Shown here: positions 12,097-23,390 of the stretch, piece by piece
Position numbering within the stretch: the stretch's first letter is position 1
How the letters are laid out: each line of letters opens with the position of its first letter
NCBI GenBank assembly: GCA_020002185.1
Contig: CM034537.1
Span: forward strand, 9,266,409-9,330,408
Reading direction: 5' to 3'
DNA length: 64,000 nt
DNA from: Paraescarpia echinospica
Taxonomy: Eukaryota > Annelida > Polychaeta > Sabellida > Siboglinidae
Translations under genes and position numbers: made by a program
Notes under the pieces: generated by a model
Database searches by the model: none
Told to the model about the DNA's origin: nothing
What the model saw: only the letters and a program-made list of their open reading frames with translations

Positions 12097-14997
12097 TCAC
12101 AGGTCGAGCCGTACGACTGGTTTCCGATACCTTGGCGGATAGCTCCGTTGGGGAGAGTTCACACCATCAGTCGCCGGTGGTGTCGTCGCGGCACGTGCCC
12201 TCGGAGTCGTAATCACCTCAGGAGTGGTCATTACGGTCGGTGTCGTCATCACGCTTGGACGAGTCGTCTCGTTCGGTTGAGTCGTCGTGCTCGGTTGAGT
12301 CTTCACGACTGGTTGAGTCATCACGTCTGGTTGAGTCGTCACGCCCGGTTGAGTCGTCACGCACTGTTGAGTCGTCACGCCCGGTTGAGTCGACACTCGC
12401 AGATCGCGTCGCAGTGCGTCCTCCGTCACTGAAGTCGTCATCAGATGATCGGCGTGTACGTACCGGTTTGTCCCAGAAACACGAACGATGTACGTTCTGG
12501 GTCCCACCACTTTGACGATCGTTCCCGCGAGCCATTTCGCTACTCCACCTCGAGTGTTGCGCACCGCGACATGCTGATGTAGGATGAAGTAAAGATCCTT
12601 CACACCGGCTCGATCATGGAAGAGCTTCTGCTTCGCTTGTCGCTCCTCAAAATCTTCCTTCAGACTCGGCTTCAACAGAGTGAACCGGGTTCTCACCTGC
12701 CGTTTCAGGAACAGTTCGGCCGGTGTCCGCCCCGTCACACTGTGCGGAGTGTTCCTATATCGCAACAGGAAGTTCGCCAGGCGATGCTGAAGCGATATGT
12801 GAACGCCGCCATACTTCGCCTCGAGAACGTCCCTCAGCAGCGCCTACTTCAGGAGTCCCACTGCCCTCTCAGCCGCCCCATTGCTGGCTGCGTGATAGGG
12901 CGGCACCAACGTCTGCTTGATGCCATTCAGGCGACAGAAATCTCGGAAATCATGAGACGTAAATTGCGGCCCATTGTCACTAACGATCTCCTCAGGAAGA
13001 CCATGAGCTGCGAACAGGTTGCGTAGAATCTCAATCATACGCTGTGAAGTCGTCAGACGCATCTGAAACACCTCCACCCACTTCGTGTGGCTGTCAATCA
13101 GGACTAGGAAGTTGTTTCCATCTTTCTCTGCGTAATCTATGTGTACGCGCATCCACGGACGTACAGGCCATGACCACGGCTGCAATGGCACCACAGGCTG
13201 TGTGTTACTTGTAGCCATGCAAACCGCACACTCGTGGACACGTGACTCGATCTCCTGGTCCAGACGAGGCCACCAGAGGTAACTCCTTGCCACGCCTTTC
13301 ATCCGTGTCATGCCCATGTGACCCTCATGTAGGTCGTCCATGAGCCGTTGGCGCCAGTTCGGTGGCACGACCACTCTCAACCCCCATAGGATGCACCCCT
13401 GCTCGACTGAGAGTTCGTTTCGACGGATGAAGTAGGGTTGTAGGTCGTCATCATTCACTCTCGCAGGCCAGCCATTCATGATGAAGTTGAACACCTTGGC
13501 TAGCACGGGGTTCTTTCGAGTGGCCTCTTTGATCTGTTGGCTCGTGACTGGCAGTTCATCCACACACGTAAAGTGGAAAATGTCGTCACTCCCATCAGCT
13601 GTCTTCCCAGGATCGTTGTACGGCAGCCTGGAGAAGGCGTCAGCATGCAGCAGTTCCGAGCCAGGCCGATACTGGATGTCATAGGTGTAGGCCGACAGAA
13701 TCAACGCCCACCTCTGAAGACGAGCTGCTGTCATCGTAGGTATACCGCTCCTTGACCCCAGTATAGTGACTAGCGGCTTGTGGTCCGTCTCAAGTGTGAA
13801 GTGGCGGCCCCACAAATATTGTCGAAAGCGCTTCACCCCGAAAATGATGGCCAATGCCTCTCGTTCGACTTGCGAGTAGTTACGCTCGGCCGACGTCATC
13901 GTGCGGGAGGCGAATGCTATCGGCCTCTCCACGCCATCGGGTGAAACATGCGATATCACCGCACCAACTCCATACGAAGAGCCATCACAAGCGAGCTTCA
14001 AAGGCTTCTTCGCATCATAGTGGCACAGAATGTCCACATTACAGATTAGTTCCTTGGTGCGTTTGAACGCCTGTTCGCACGTCGTGTCCCATGACCACTC
14101 TGCACCCGAGTGTGTCAGCATGTGTAACGGCGCCAACAGCGTGGACAAGTCCGGCAAGAACTTCATGTAGTATTTTAGCAGCCCAAGATAGCTGCGCAGT
14201 TCTGTGGTGTTCGTCGGTCTCGGCGCTTCCTTGAGAGCCGCGATCTTGTCAGCCGTGGGAAGCAGTCCCTCCGCGGTGACCAGGTGACCCAGATACTCAA
14301 TCTGGTCCGCCATGAACTTGCACTTTGCGAGTTTCAATCGAATGCCGTAGTGTTGCAGTCGGCTCAGCACCTCATCAAGCCTCTGCAGATGTTGCTCGTT
14401 CGACCTCGCAGTAATCAAGATGTCGTCGAGATAACAAGCGACACCGTCTATCCCCGCCAACACCTGATCCATGGTTCGCTGGAATATGGCCGGGGCAGAG
14501 TTCGCACCATAACTAAGTCTGTTCGGCTGATACAGACCCTTATGTGTATTGATCGTCAGCAGGCGTTTGGACTCATCATCGAGCTCTAGCTGGTTGTACG
14601 CGTGTGCCAGGTCCAGTTTCGTGAACTTTGTTCCTCCCGCCAGCGTCGCGAAGATGTCTTCGGCTGTAGGAAGTGGATAGCGGTCCACCTCTACATGCGG
14701 GTTAACTGTGACCTTGTAGTCACCGCAGATTCGTACAGTTTTATCCGACTTCAACACATTGACCGTCGGTGTCGCCCAGTCAGAGCGCTCCACCTTCGTG
14801 ATGACCTTGTTAGCCTCCAACTTATCGAGCTCCGCGGCCACCATCTCTCGTCTAGCGTACGGCACTGGACGAGACTTCTTGAACACCGGAGTCGTATCCG
14901 GCCGCACATGAATCGTCACTTTGAAGTCGTTGATTCCACCATAGCCTTCCTCGAAGACCGGTAGGTGGCGCCTCACGACGTCATTGGCTGTCAAGCA
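12097..14997 (-). pseudogene. Ty3/gypsy pol: RT, RNase H, integrase and C-terminal tail
   Basis: One frame runs from about 14997 to 12097 on the minus strand with a single in-frame TAG at 12844-12846. The RT carries KLDLAHAYNQLELD, SAPAIFQR and the catalytic YLDDILI. RNase H shows LACDGSSYGVGAVI and ETDHKPL. Integrase has the HHCC zinc site (HEGHMG ... HECAVC) and the DDE residues in HIDYAEKDG, SDNGPQF and NGAAERA. The tail after integrase holds about a dozen T-T-Q-P-like five-residue repeats and ends SYPPRYRKPVVRLDL. The nonsense codon falls just after the catalytic Glu, so the catalytic core is intact in sequence but separated from its C-terminus. The first Met at 14994 is not a natural start; the real frame should join gag-protease upstream. 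Confidence 0.93.
12150..12420 (-). repeat. 15-bp repeats coding Thr/Gln/Pro tail of pol
   Basis: The minus-strand coding sequence repeats variants of a 15-bp unit coding T-T-Q-P-x, with V, D or S at the variable position, then T-T-P-rich variants. It is a small coding minisatellite at the end of the integrase frame. Confidence 0.8.
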
Positions 14998-15136
14998 AGA
15001 TTGCCCGAATGCTGGGCCAGTCCAGCTGGATTTGCGCCATCCAATTGCGACCTAGCAGCGCTGGTCTTAGCAGCAGGAGACCACCCTGATAGTCTCTCAG
15101 TTGCAGCTGTGTTGGCTCTAGTGCAAAGCGAGACAA

Positions 15137-16150
15137 CTATTCATTGTACAGCTGCTCGGACGCGACTGACACCACTGCGCCAGTATCGATCTCCATGTCG
15201 ATAGGCCTACCATCAACCCTGACAGTCACCATGTTCTTAGGTGTGCGCTGTCCCACCGTAATCGCGGACACGTCACTGTCGCTCGTCGATCTGGCCTCCG
15301 TGATGTGGTGAATTCCGAGTCCACTACTGCTGTCACTTTCCCCTCCGTCATCATGCACCAGGTTGGTGTTTCTGCGACTTTGGCACATTTTATGCAAATG
15401 TCCAATACGTCCGCACCCATAGCACTTAGCTTTGCGAAACTTGCAAGTCTGAGCATCGTGATTCAGCCCGCAACGCATACACGACTGCCTCGCTGTATTA
15501 TCGCCCGTTCTCCTCGACACCACATGCTCTTTCGTCAACACCTGCTGCTGCCGTCGTGGATGACCCATCACCCGGTGTACCTCCATCACACTTGCCTTGC
15601 CAGTCAGCTCCATCGTGTTGTGAGCTGCCAGCTCCATCGCTTGAGCGACCGTGCACGCCGTGATGAACGTCAAATCTTTGTCCGCTAGGAGGCGCTTCTG
15701 CGTAGCTTCGTTGTGTAGACCGCATACGAAACGCTCCCTCAACGCCTCATCCAGAAACGTCCCAAAGTCACACGTCGAGGCCAGCTGTTTCAGTGCCACT
15801 ATGTAGTCGGCTACTGACTCCCCGTCACCCTGGTTGCGTTTGTTGTACTGGAAGCGTTCAGCGATCACAATTCGCTGTGGTCGGTAGTGCGTCACCAGGG
15901 TCGCTGTCAGCACTGCAAAAGTCTGATCAGACGGCTTTGCTGGAGTGAGTAGGTTCCGTAGAAGGGCGTATGCTTTAGGCCCGATTACAGCTAGAAGCAC
16001 ACTCACACGACGATCCGCTGTGCCGGCCGGCGTAGGCTCACCAATAGCGTTAGCCAGCATCCACTGCTCCAGTCTTTCCAGATAGCTGTTGACCTCTTCT
16101 CTTCACTCATCGAACTCGCACATAGCACCGATGATGCTCGAGGAAGCCAT
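15137..16150 (-). pseudogene. Ty3/gypsy gag and protease start
   Basis: The likely initiator is the ATG at 16150-16148, 33 bp inside the 5' LTR, but a TGA at 16105-16103 interrupts after 15 codons and the long open part begins near 16100. The capsid-like region is helical and carries LVTHYRPQRIVIAERFQYNK. Two CCHC zinc knuckles follow (C-M-R-C-G-L-N-H-D-A-Q-T-C and C-Y-G-C-G-R-I-G-H-L-H-K-M-C). The protease active site is DTGAVVSVAS. A TAG at 15139-15137 ends the frame. Downstream sequence (ALLGRNW) shows that the protease end is present but shortened. Confidence 0.9.
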
Positions 16151-16171
16151 CGCGCAGGTTGGATTCAGATA

Positions 16172-16181
16172 CTCGTCGCCA
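16172..16181 (-). other. Primer-binding site, tRNA-Ser type
   Basis: One base inside the 5' LTR, the minus strand reads TGGCGACGAG. This is complementary to the 3' end CTCGTCGCCA of eukaryotic serine tRNA (GCT type), including the CCA. The match is ten bases, so the assignment is probable. Confidence 0.7.
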
Positions 16182-16182
16182 G

Positions 16183-16345
16183 TGTCATATATTCAGGATA
16201 TAATCAGACTGACTGAAGCTGGATTCGTTTATTAACATGAACAGAACAAAACCAAAACACACAAGCCGGCGGATATACTACTGCTGCGGCTCCGATAATA
16301 CGACGTAAACCGTGTAGTTCTTCCTAGCAATGCGACTACATTACA
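16183..16345 (-). repeat. 5' LTR of the Ty3/gypsy element
   Basis: This 163-bp terminal repeat is nearly identical to 11783-11945. On the minus strand it is the upstream LTR and would carry the promoter. No convincing TATA box is obvious. Confidence 0.95.
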
Positions 16346-16350
16346 TAAGG
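16346..16350. repeat. Target-site duplication (right copy)
   Basis: TAAGG, the partner of 11778-11782. If the element were absent, these sites would merge into one TAAGG. Confidence 0.9.
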
Positions 16351-16748
16351 TTTATGGTTTAAGCATGCAGATTATTGCTTTCGGTCTGTACTTTTTATTA
16401 ATTAGCCTCACAATAATTCTCAGTAGTGAAAGTACCGAACTGACACGAATATCAGTGTCGGATTTAGGACATTTTGTAGTTGCAACATCACTACCAAGAT
16501 GGGTTCACTGCTGTTGCCCTAGCGACAGACATTTTGTGGAACTGTCCACTGTAGACCTACTAAATCTGATTAAGGAATCATCCTAATTAGCACATGTAAC
16601 TGTCAGGATCATTATGCAGCAACGAACTGACCATTTACGGTGAATGAGTGGGCTATATCTTCGCGTTAACTGGCCTAATCCGCCTAAATTAGGGTAAGGA
16701 TTACTTGGTGATCAAAAGAAACATTCTACATATATACAGTTACAGTAT

Positions 16749-16825
16749 AGAGACTTTACAGTGTTTCTCCTGGTATATGACAAGCAAGGCGGCCGAGACT
16801 TTACAGTGTTTCTCCTGGTATATGC
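16749..16825. repeat. 30-bp direct repeat, two copies
   Basis: GAGACTTTACAGTGTTTCTC and the ten bases after it occur at about 16749 and again at 16796, separated by a short GGCGGCC-containing spacer. There is no coding link. Confidence 0.85.
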
Positions 16826-17012
16826 TGTTTTTTTATGCTGTCTCGCCCAAAATATGCCAAAATTGCCGCCTTGTAGCTATTTCATGCGGCTATTTTTTTC
16901 TTTCGCAATATATCCAGCATCGGCACGAAATGACACCATAATCACTTATATTCCTGCAAAATTGATGATTTGTAGCAACATTGTTTAGTCGTCTAGGATT
17001 TACCTCTTGGAA

Positions 17013-17258
17013 TTAACTCCATTGGACAACGTGAATTACACCAGTTGTCCAATCCCTGAATATTCCCGCGGGATCCACGGTGTCTCCAATGGTGACACCT
17101 TGCAGGGTTTCATAGAAATCTAGACGTTCATGTAACATGGCGCCCAAACAGTAACTGCGTTTGGGGGACATGTGGAACTCAGAGAAAAAAGTACGAAAAG
17201 GTAGCTGAACAAATTTTTCTTTTGCGCTCACTTTTACTATTATAGTATGTGCCCACAT
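17013..17258 (-). other. Unassigned 81-codon open frame
   Basis: A minus-strand frame containing GDTVDPAGIFRDWTTG. The codon content looks less random than its surroundings, but I recognise no family. It could be part of a degraded transposase or an exon remnant. No splice sites support it as a host exon. Confidence 0.25.
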
Positions 17259-18150
17259 TAACTCAGAATGCTGGTGTAGCTGATGTTGAATTTCTGGTTT
17301 ATGATGGTGGTGGGAGTAAAAATGAGCAGGCTGATGGTACTACGTCACTAGTAGGCACTTGTGTCGAATCCAGACCCTTTTGAAACCCAAATAAAAACCG
17401 TGCATCCTATTCACTAGTCGTCACTTGTATCGAATCCGGACCCTTTTGTAGCCCAAATAGCGACCCGGTTTGTACTAGTGTGCGCTGCTGAGGCCGTGCG
17501 TTACCGCACAGCGTGCGTAAAATGAGCGATATAGCAGCGTATGTTGATACAAATCAAGCCGCTATTTACGCCTCAAATGTGTGTAAGACGCAATATTCTT
17601 AAAGGTAAATATGCCTAGGATAACGTTGAATGATGGAACTATCTCACTGAGGTATCAAAGTTAGGCAAAACTCAAGTTATAACGGCAAAATTGAGGTGTG
17701 TCCGGATTCTACACAAATGCCCACAAGTCTATTCAACTAATGTTTTATGCCGGGTTTTTTTTTAGCAAAATAAGGAACGTGATTTGTAAAATATCTTTGT
17801 GCTAAATATATAACACATATTCCAACAAAGTTGTACAAACTAACTTTTAGGAAAGTTGATTTGAGTGAAGTACTTACGAATATAAACCACTGAAGTTCAC
17901 ATTTCATAGAAATTGGATATACTAAACAACTTTTTGTTTAGTTTTTTTTTTTAAAAAGGACACAATTTGAGAAACATTCTTGCGATTAATAGAAACATAT
18001 TTTTGTGGCATTCCAGAAATTACTGTTGAATTGACTGCATAACATGCTAGCAACAAATACAAAATATAATCTTTGGAAGATAATCCACCAATTTATCATA
18101 ATATTATTATATTATAATCATTTAAAGGTGATGATGAAATAGTCTTCAGA

Positions 18151-18284
18151 TGATACCACTGGATGCTTCCCAGAGAAGTCAAGATGGTGTTCGACTGAAC
18201 AGGTCTGCCAGGGAGTAAAGTGTAAAGCCCTTTGAGCAGTCCTTATAACTGGCTACTGCGCTATATATAAGAACTTACCTTTTA
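18151..18284 (+). mobile_element. SINE, 5'-truncated copy
   Basis: This segment matches the 3' half of the SINE at 47799-48060. Both carry GGATGCTTCCCAGAGAAGT, GAACAGGTCTGCCAGGGA, TAAAGTGTAAAGC and a CTGCGCTATATATAAG-like end before TTACCTTTTA. The tRNA-like head is missing. Confidence 0.8.
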
Positions 18285-18929
18285 CTGTTTTACTGACTCT
18301 GTCAGCATGGTAACAGGGCCTAGGGTTAGGGCAAGAAAAACATCACCACAACCAAGTACCAGTGGTCAAGTGGACACCACACCTCAACTGAGTACTGGTC
18401 AGTGGTAAAGTGGAAACCACACTTCAACACGATGAAACAGTCATGATTACTGACTTTTATCAACCATGATTACAACATTTACAAGTAGTGTCTTGTTGTT
18501 TTATATATTCCCCTCTATATTCAAGAGTTAAAACATATCTTTGAATGCACCATTTTAAGCTAGTTTTAAAAAATCTCCGGGGAGCACCCCCCCCCCTTAA
18601 CAACGCTTCGCGCCTGCTTGCGTACCCCACCCCTTGCGTTCCCCACCCCTACCACCTCGCCCACCATTTTACCCAGGGGGAACACTGCGTTATATATTTG
18701 TGTGTACATCGTCTGTAGACAGTGTAGTGTTTCTGCTATATGCGGCAGTACTTGTTGGGGTAGTATTTTTAAAAGCCACGTACGTAGGGCATACTGGAAG
18801 TTCTAGACCTAGTTAGTAGTTGAACTAGCTAGCTCCTAACTCCTGTCCTGTCAAGTGCTGAAGGGATGAGAACATGTGCACTAACAATGACATAGATTGA
18901 TAGAACACACGATATGCAGTCTATTCTAG

Positions 18930-19360
18930 ATAGGCTACTTCCCGTCTAACGTATCTCTTAAAAACGGCCCATCCTATCTGCGCTAACGTTATGTCGGTGG
19001 TGTGGCTATAACGAAAGCGCCGAGCGAGAAGACTGTAAACAATTAACGTGTCCGTCTACGGTCGGTGACCGAGCCAGCGTGGCATGGCGGCGTCAGGTCA
19101 AAGACGCCGCGCTGTAACTCGTTAGCGCCGCTCTCATCACCTAACGCAAACTGCAAGCGAAGACAATTTCACTGAGAACGTACCTTACCAAACTCTGGAA
19201 AGCATTTCGGGAACCAGAAAAGTGCTGACAACACATGAAGACGTCCAAATACAACGCGTTCGCACTTCCCAACAAACTTTCCAAATACCCGCTCAGTTAG
19301 GCCTGAAATACGATATGACGTCACTTCGACGTGCTTCTGAAGGACACGCACCAGTGACTA
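18930..19360. promoter_or_regulatory. CpG-rich island with a palindromic CRE
   Basis: This stretch is visibly richer in CG dinucleotides than the AT-rich sequence around it. It holds the palindrome TGACGTCA at 19316-19323, a cAMP-response element consensus. A minus-strand frame (19351-19169) ends beside a donor-like TTTG|GTAAGG near 19187. A promoter with a first exon on the minus strand is possible, but no downstream exon was found. Confidence 0.3.
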
Positions 19361-21037
19361 CCAATGTAAATAATAGCACGTGATCGTGGGCGCTTAGTTG
19401 GCGCGCTGTTCAAGTACTTGGATATGCACAAGTGGCAAGACATTCCCGCTCGGAATTATACTATGTTCCAATGGGCTCTGTTTAGCAGAAATGCGACTTC
19501 GTAACCACTACATAACCGGTGATGACCAAATTCACCAGTATAGCTATAGTGAATTAGGAACTTTCGAGTCATAACCACCATTATTTTTCAGAATGTAATA
19601 AGTGCATTACAACTTTCAAACATTTTAGATTTTGTCCACATATATCATTGGTTATAGTACATGGCGTTTGCAAGACACGGTTACTTATGGGTCATGTTTT
19701 GCTTAACATCAACTGTGACAAAAAATTGGTCAAAAAGCTGTTTTCCCACATGAGGCCTACTATTTATGTTAAACGCCGCCCACCAGGTACTGGTTCTGTA
19801 TGTAGGTCACTAGTTACACAGTAGGTTTTTTGCCGGTCTGGTTTTGGATTTTTATTTTAATGTGGGTTATTTAAACCAAATAAACAAAGTGTGATTACTT
19901 AACTATTGATGCTTTATATTTCAGGGTGTAATCGTTGTTGTCAACTTATTAATCTTTTCATAACTTTGGCCACGTGTTTCAATGTTTACGATTTTTTAGA
20001 AAAAAAATGGCCTCAGCGGGGGTGGGGTGCGTATGAACCGGTCGCACCATTCACCAGCCTGCGGGCCTGCCTTTAACTACTCCGACTGCATGAGACATAC
20101 TTGTGTTTTGACTTGTATCCGTATGTTACAAGGTCAATGAAGGCATCTGAAATTGCAGAAAGTCTTGAACAAACTTCAGCTAACCCCATGCGTGATTACG
20201 TTTTTAGGGAAACCCGAAGGTACGACTGTTTGCATTGCAGCATCTATCATTAGCCATACTTTCGCTCCTGGGCCCCCTTTCAAACATATCATCTTAACAC
20301 CTCCAAGTAAACACAAGGCACCCACCACACAACCTGTATATTAACTTTCTATGTGATGTTCGTATACCATGGGTTATTTTTAACTTAAAATCAAATTTGA
20401 CATAAAATTGGTCAAAAAGCTATTTTGTCTACACAAGGCCTATACAGTGTATATTACAAAGCGCCAATCTGTTTAATATTTCTATACATAGGATACTGAT
20501 TACGACATGATTTTTAGCCGTTTGGGCCATTTTGGTCTTACAAATTGCAACATTGAACCAAAATATTGTTAATTAAAAATTTTAAACCTCCTATTTCAGG
20601 ATACACTAAGTGCGTTACAACCTGCCAACGATATCAGATTGTTTTCACTTATATTAATGGATATAGCACAACGCGTTCACAAGATGCGTTCATCTCCAAA
20701 CGGATATGGAACACCACAGCACCTGCTGATGAACACTTTTATGTGTTCAACGTAGTGCCATCTCTTTCAACATTACCAAGTACATCCCAATGATTCGTCT
20801 TTTTGAATCCGGCCAGTGATGTTGTGGAGTCGCAACCTAACGATGTAATGCGCGAAATCCAAGAATGCTGTCCGTTGCTTGTCGTGAATGTTTAGTGGTA
20901 ACCTGACAAACAAGTAACATTTGTTTTGCTGAGCTGCACCACTTACCATCCTAACTTCAAATTCTTGTTTGTTTCAAATAAAGAGAAGCAGCAAGAGGAG
21001 AACGCATGTGTCTATGTACACGACCACTGTCCTGCTG

Positions 21038-21325
21038 TCACTGCTTCACATGCGTGTTATATGAAGCGCGTGTCTGCTTCCTCAGTGAAATGCACAACAT
21101 CTCTAACAGTTGATTTAGCGCTTTTGTTGTTTTGAAATCCCCCACCCACGACGAGTTCACATCCATCAGGCGGGTGTTTACCAATCTCCATTGTGTAATG
21201 GATGAGAAAGTGAGCCAGGTCAGGCTTGTTTTCATCTTGGGACATGAATGGACTCCACACTTTAGGGAACGGGACATCAACATCGTTGAATTAATTTGCG
21301 TATTCGCCTGTTCTTGGCAATTCAT
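21038..21325 (-). pseudogene. Remnant of a repetitive ORF with an E-A-D-T-R motif
   Basis: Two overlapping minus-strand frames contain SQDENKPDLAHFL, PDGCELVVGGGFQ and FTEEADTRFI. This pattern recurs in uncharacterised, transposon-associated proteins of many invertebrates and resembles the C-terminal segment of some PML proteins (from memory, not searched). The frame is short and has shifts, so it is a fossil. The function of the parent family is not known to me. Confidence 0.4.
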
Positions 21326-22448
21326 TATTTTTGACTGTTTCTTTAACTGTTTGGTTTAGGTGTCAAATACAACGTCTATCCGTATAACACTTGCAGTAAC
21401 ACAGCTAGTTACAGACACGTTAACGACGGGATTGATTATGGGAGTCATTGTGTCATTGTCATTTGCCGGTGCCTGGAGAACTGGAGGCACACAACGCGTT
21501 CAATGGATCAATGGTCCTGGTATCAATGAAATTTGACCAAGATTTTAGCTTGCGTCAGTGAAATGTGGGATAACATGCACCCATGCATCGTTCTCTGCAA
21601 ATCAGTCTTCTACATCTATCTTGTTGTCGGGGTGGAATACAGGGGATAGTGAAGTACCAGTGGCCTGCTTGGCATGGTGCAACGTGGGAAGCGTAGAATA
21701 TATCGTTCCATGTTGGATCGTGTTTTGGTTTGCCGATAGTACGATCATCATTAGATCATACACACTTGGAGACGTCAGTTAAGTCGGATATGATAATGTT
21801 TGAAAGGGGCACCAAGAGCTGGAAAAGCTACCACCAAAAATGTGCATTGGGATTACAGTTAGCTCGTCTATATTTCCAGGCGAAGGAGTGTCTATAGTAG
21901 TATTTGAACTATACGCTAACCCGGTGGTACTGACCACCTATTTTTCCGCCGGATCAGTAACGTTTTTGAGTTCCATGTTCCCATGACTGTCTACATTTTG
22001 TGGAACTAAGACATTTACAGCAATATTCATATCAGCTAATCATCAAAAGTGGCCGTTGTAAGAACCAAACGCTTGACACAAAGTTATTGCCCTGAAATGT
22101 TAGTGCAAAACGCGGCTCTCACGAAGTGCGCACGTTTATTGAATTGTATCGTCACCAGATCGTCCAGGACGTACCTAATGGTGATGTAATGTAAGTTTGA
22201 TAAATCATAACGAGACGCCATCAGTAGTGCAGATATCGTATCTAAACAAACTACGCGGATTGGTTTTTCGAAAAGGGAGAAGTCTGCGGCGTAACAAATC
22301 TTTTGAAAGATGTGAGACGTGAGGTCCGGTTATCCAGAACGCTAGTCTGAAGGCAGAAACAACAATGTAAACAATTGAACCATCGTATACAGGGAGTGGG
22401 CGAGTATTTGTTAAACAATTCTTGCAATTCCAGATATCTTTATTGAGC

Positions 22449-22480
22449 ATGTAACATGTAACATGTTACATGTTACATGT
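22449..22480. repeat. 32-bp perfect palindrome
   Basis: CATGTAACATGTAACA followed by its exact reverse complement, built from CATGTAA units. It could form a cruciform or hairpin. Confidence 0.95.
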
Positions 22481-23164
22481 AACATGGGTATGTGAGTGCA
22501 AATGTAGTACTGTCTCCTGCAGTCGGAGTAGCCCAATGCAGGCCCGTGTAATATGAGAGGGTGCAATGGGGGCGTACGCACCCCTCCGCTGAGGCAATTG
22601 TGTTTCCCGCACCGTAAACATTGAACATATGGCCAACCGTATTGTATGATTGACAAATGGTGTCTTACAAACGCCATGTACGATAACTGCTGATATACGT
22701 GAACAAAATATTTTAACTGGTTGGAAAGTTGTAACCCACTGATTACATTCTGAAAAATAATCGTTAACATAGTGGCTTAACTACATTTTGCTCAAATTGT
22801 TCATTTGTTTGGACAGAAATTACCCATATCTAGCCAAAACCCCAAACTAGACCAGCAAAAACTCCGTTTATGTAATGTGTGGCCTCTGTAGAGAACCTTT
22901 AAGCTGATTTGGGAACACGTAACATTGTTAGCATGTCTTACAGAACCATAATACGGTTATGGTCAAATTTATGTCAAATTATACATAAAACCCGTTTTCT
23001 GACCAAAATATAAAAAATCAAAAAGTCCAACAACCCACAACATAATCAGTAACATATAAAGAGAACATTTAAATTGTTTGGCTGCTTGTAACAAAACTGC
23101 CTACGAAAGCATTTTTCTTGACCTTGGCCGCCCGTCTATATGTGAGATAATTGTTTTCCAAAGC

Positions 23165-23390
23165 TTATCACTTTGTGTGCGTGAGCGTGTGTACATGTGT
23201 GCATGCGTGCGTATGCGTGTATGTATGTGCGTATTTCCACGTGTGTGCGTGTGCGCGTGTGTGCGCGTGTATGTGCGTGTGTGTGCGCGCGCGCGCGCGT
23301 GTGCGTGTGTGTGCATGTGTGTGCGTGTGTGTGCGTGTGTGCGTGTGTGCGTGTGTTTGTGTGTGTGCGTGAATGCGTGTGTGTATGGCC
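23165..23390. repeat. TG/CG alternating purine-pyrimidine tract
   Basis: About 225 bp of alternating GT and GC, with a pure (GC)n core near 23286-23300. All reading frames over it are open because of the composition. Sequences of this type can adopt Z-DNA. Confidence 0.9.

Larger units (their letters stand above)
11783..16345 (-). mobile_element. Ty3/gypsy LTR retrotransposon (Mag-like), nearly full length
   Basis: A 4563-bp element lies on the minus strand, with 163-bp LTRs starting TG and ending CA on the coding strand and 5-bp TAAGG duplications on both sides. The two LTRs differ at a single base (T/C in the GCGGCTCTG/GCGGCTCCG segment), so the insertion is recent. The gene order is gag with two zinc knuckles, protease, RT, RNase H, integrase, then a Thr/Gln/Pro-rich C-terminal tail. 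No env-like frame is present. Breaks: TGA at 16103-16105 in gag, TAG at 15137 after the protease active site, a protease-RT frame change near 15000, and TAG at 12844-12846 in integrase. The RT and RNase H style (LGSRSGIPTMTAARLQRWAL) resembles the Mag clade; this is judged by eye. Confidence 0.95.
19557..22770. repeat. Ancient dispersed repeat family, four diverged copies
   Basis: A segment beginning TTTCAG and continuing like AATGTAATAAGTGCATTACA occurs at about 19588, 19917 and 20596 on the + strand and near 22755 on the minus strand. Copies at 19588 and 22755 share further sequence, including a GTACATGGCGTTTG core. A companion motif, AATTGGTCAAAAAGCT, lies at about 19719 and 20407. The copies are old and partly translatable, but I recognise no protein. 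Confidence 0.5.
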
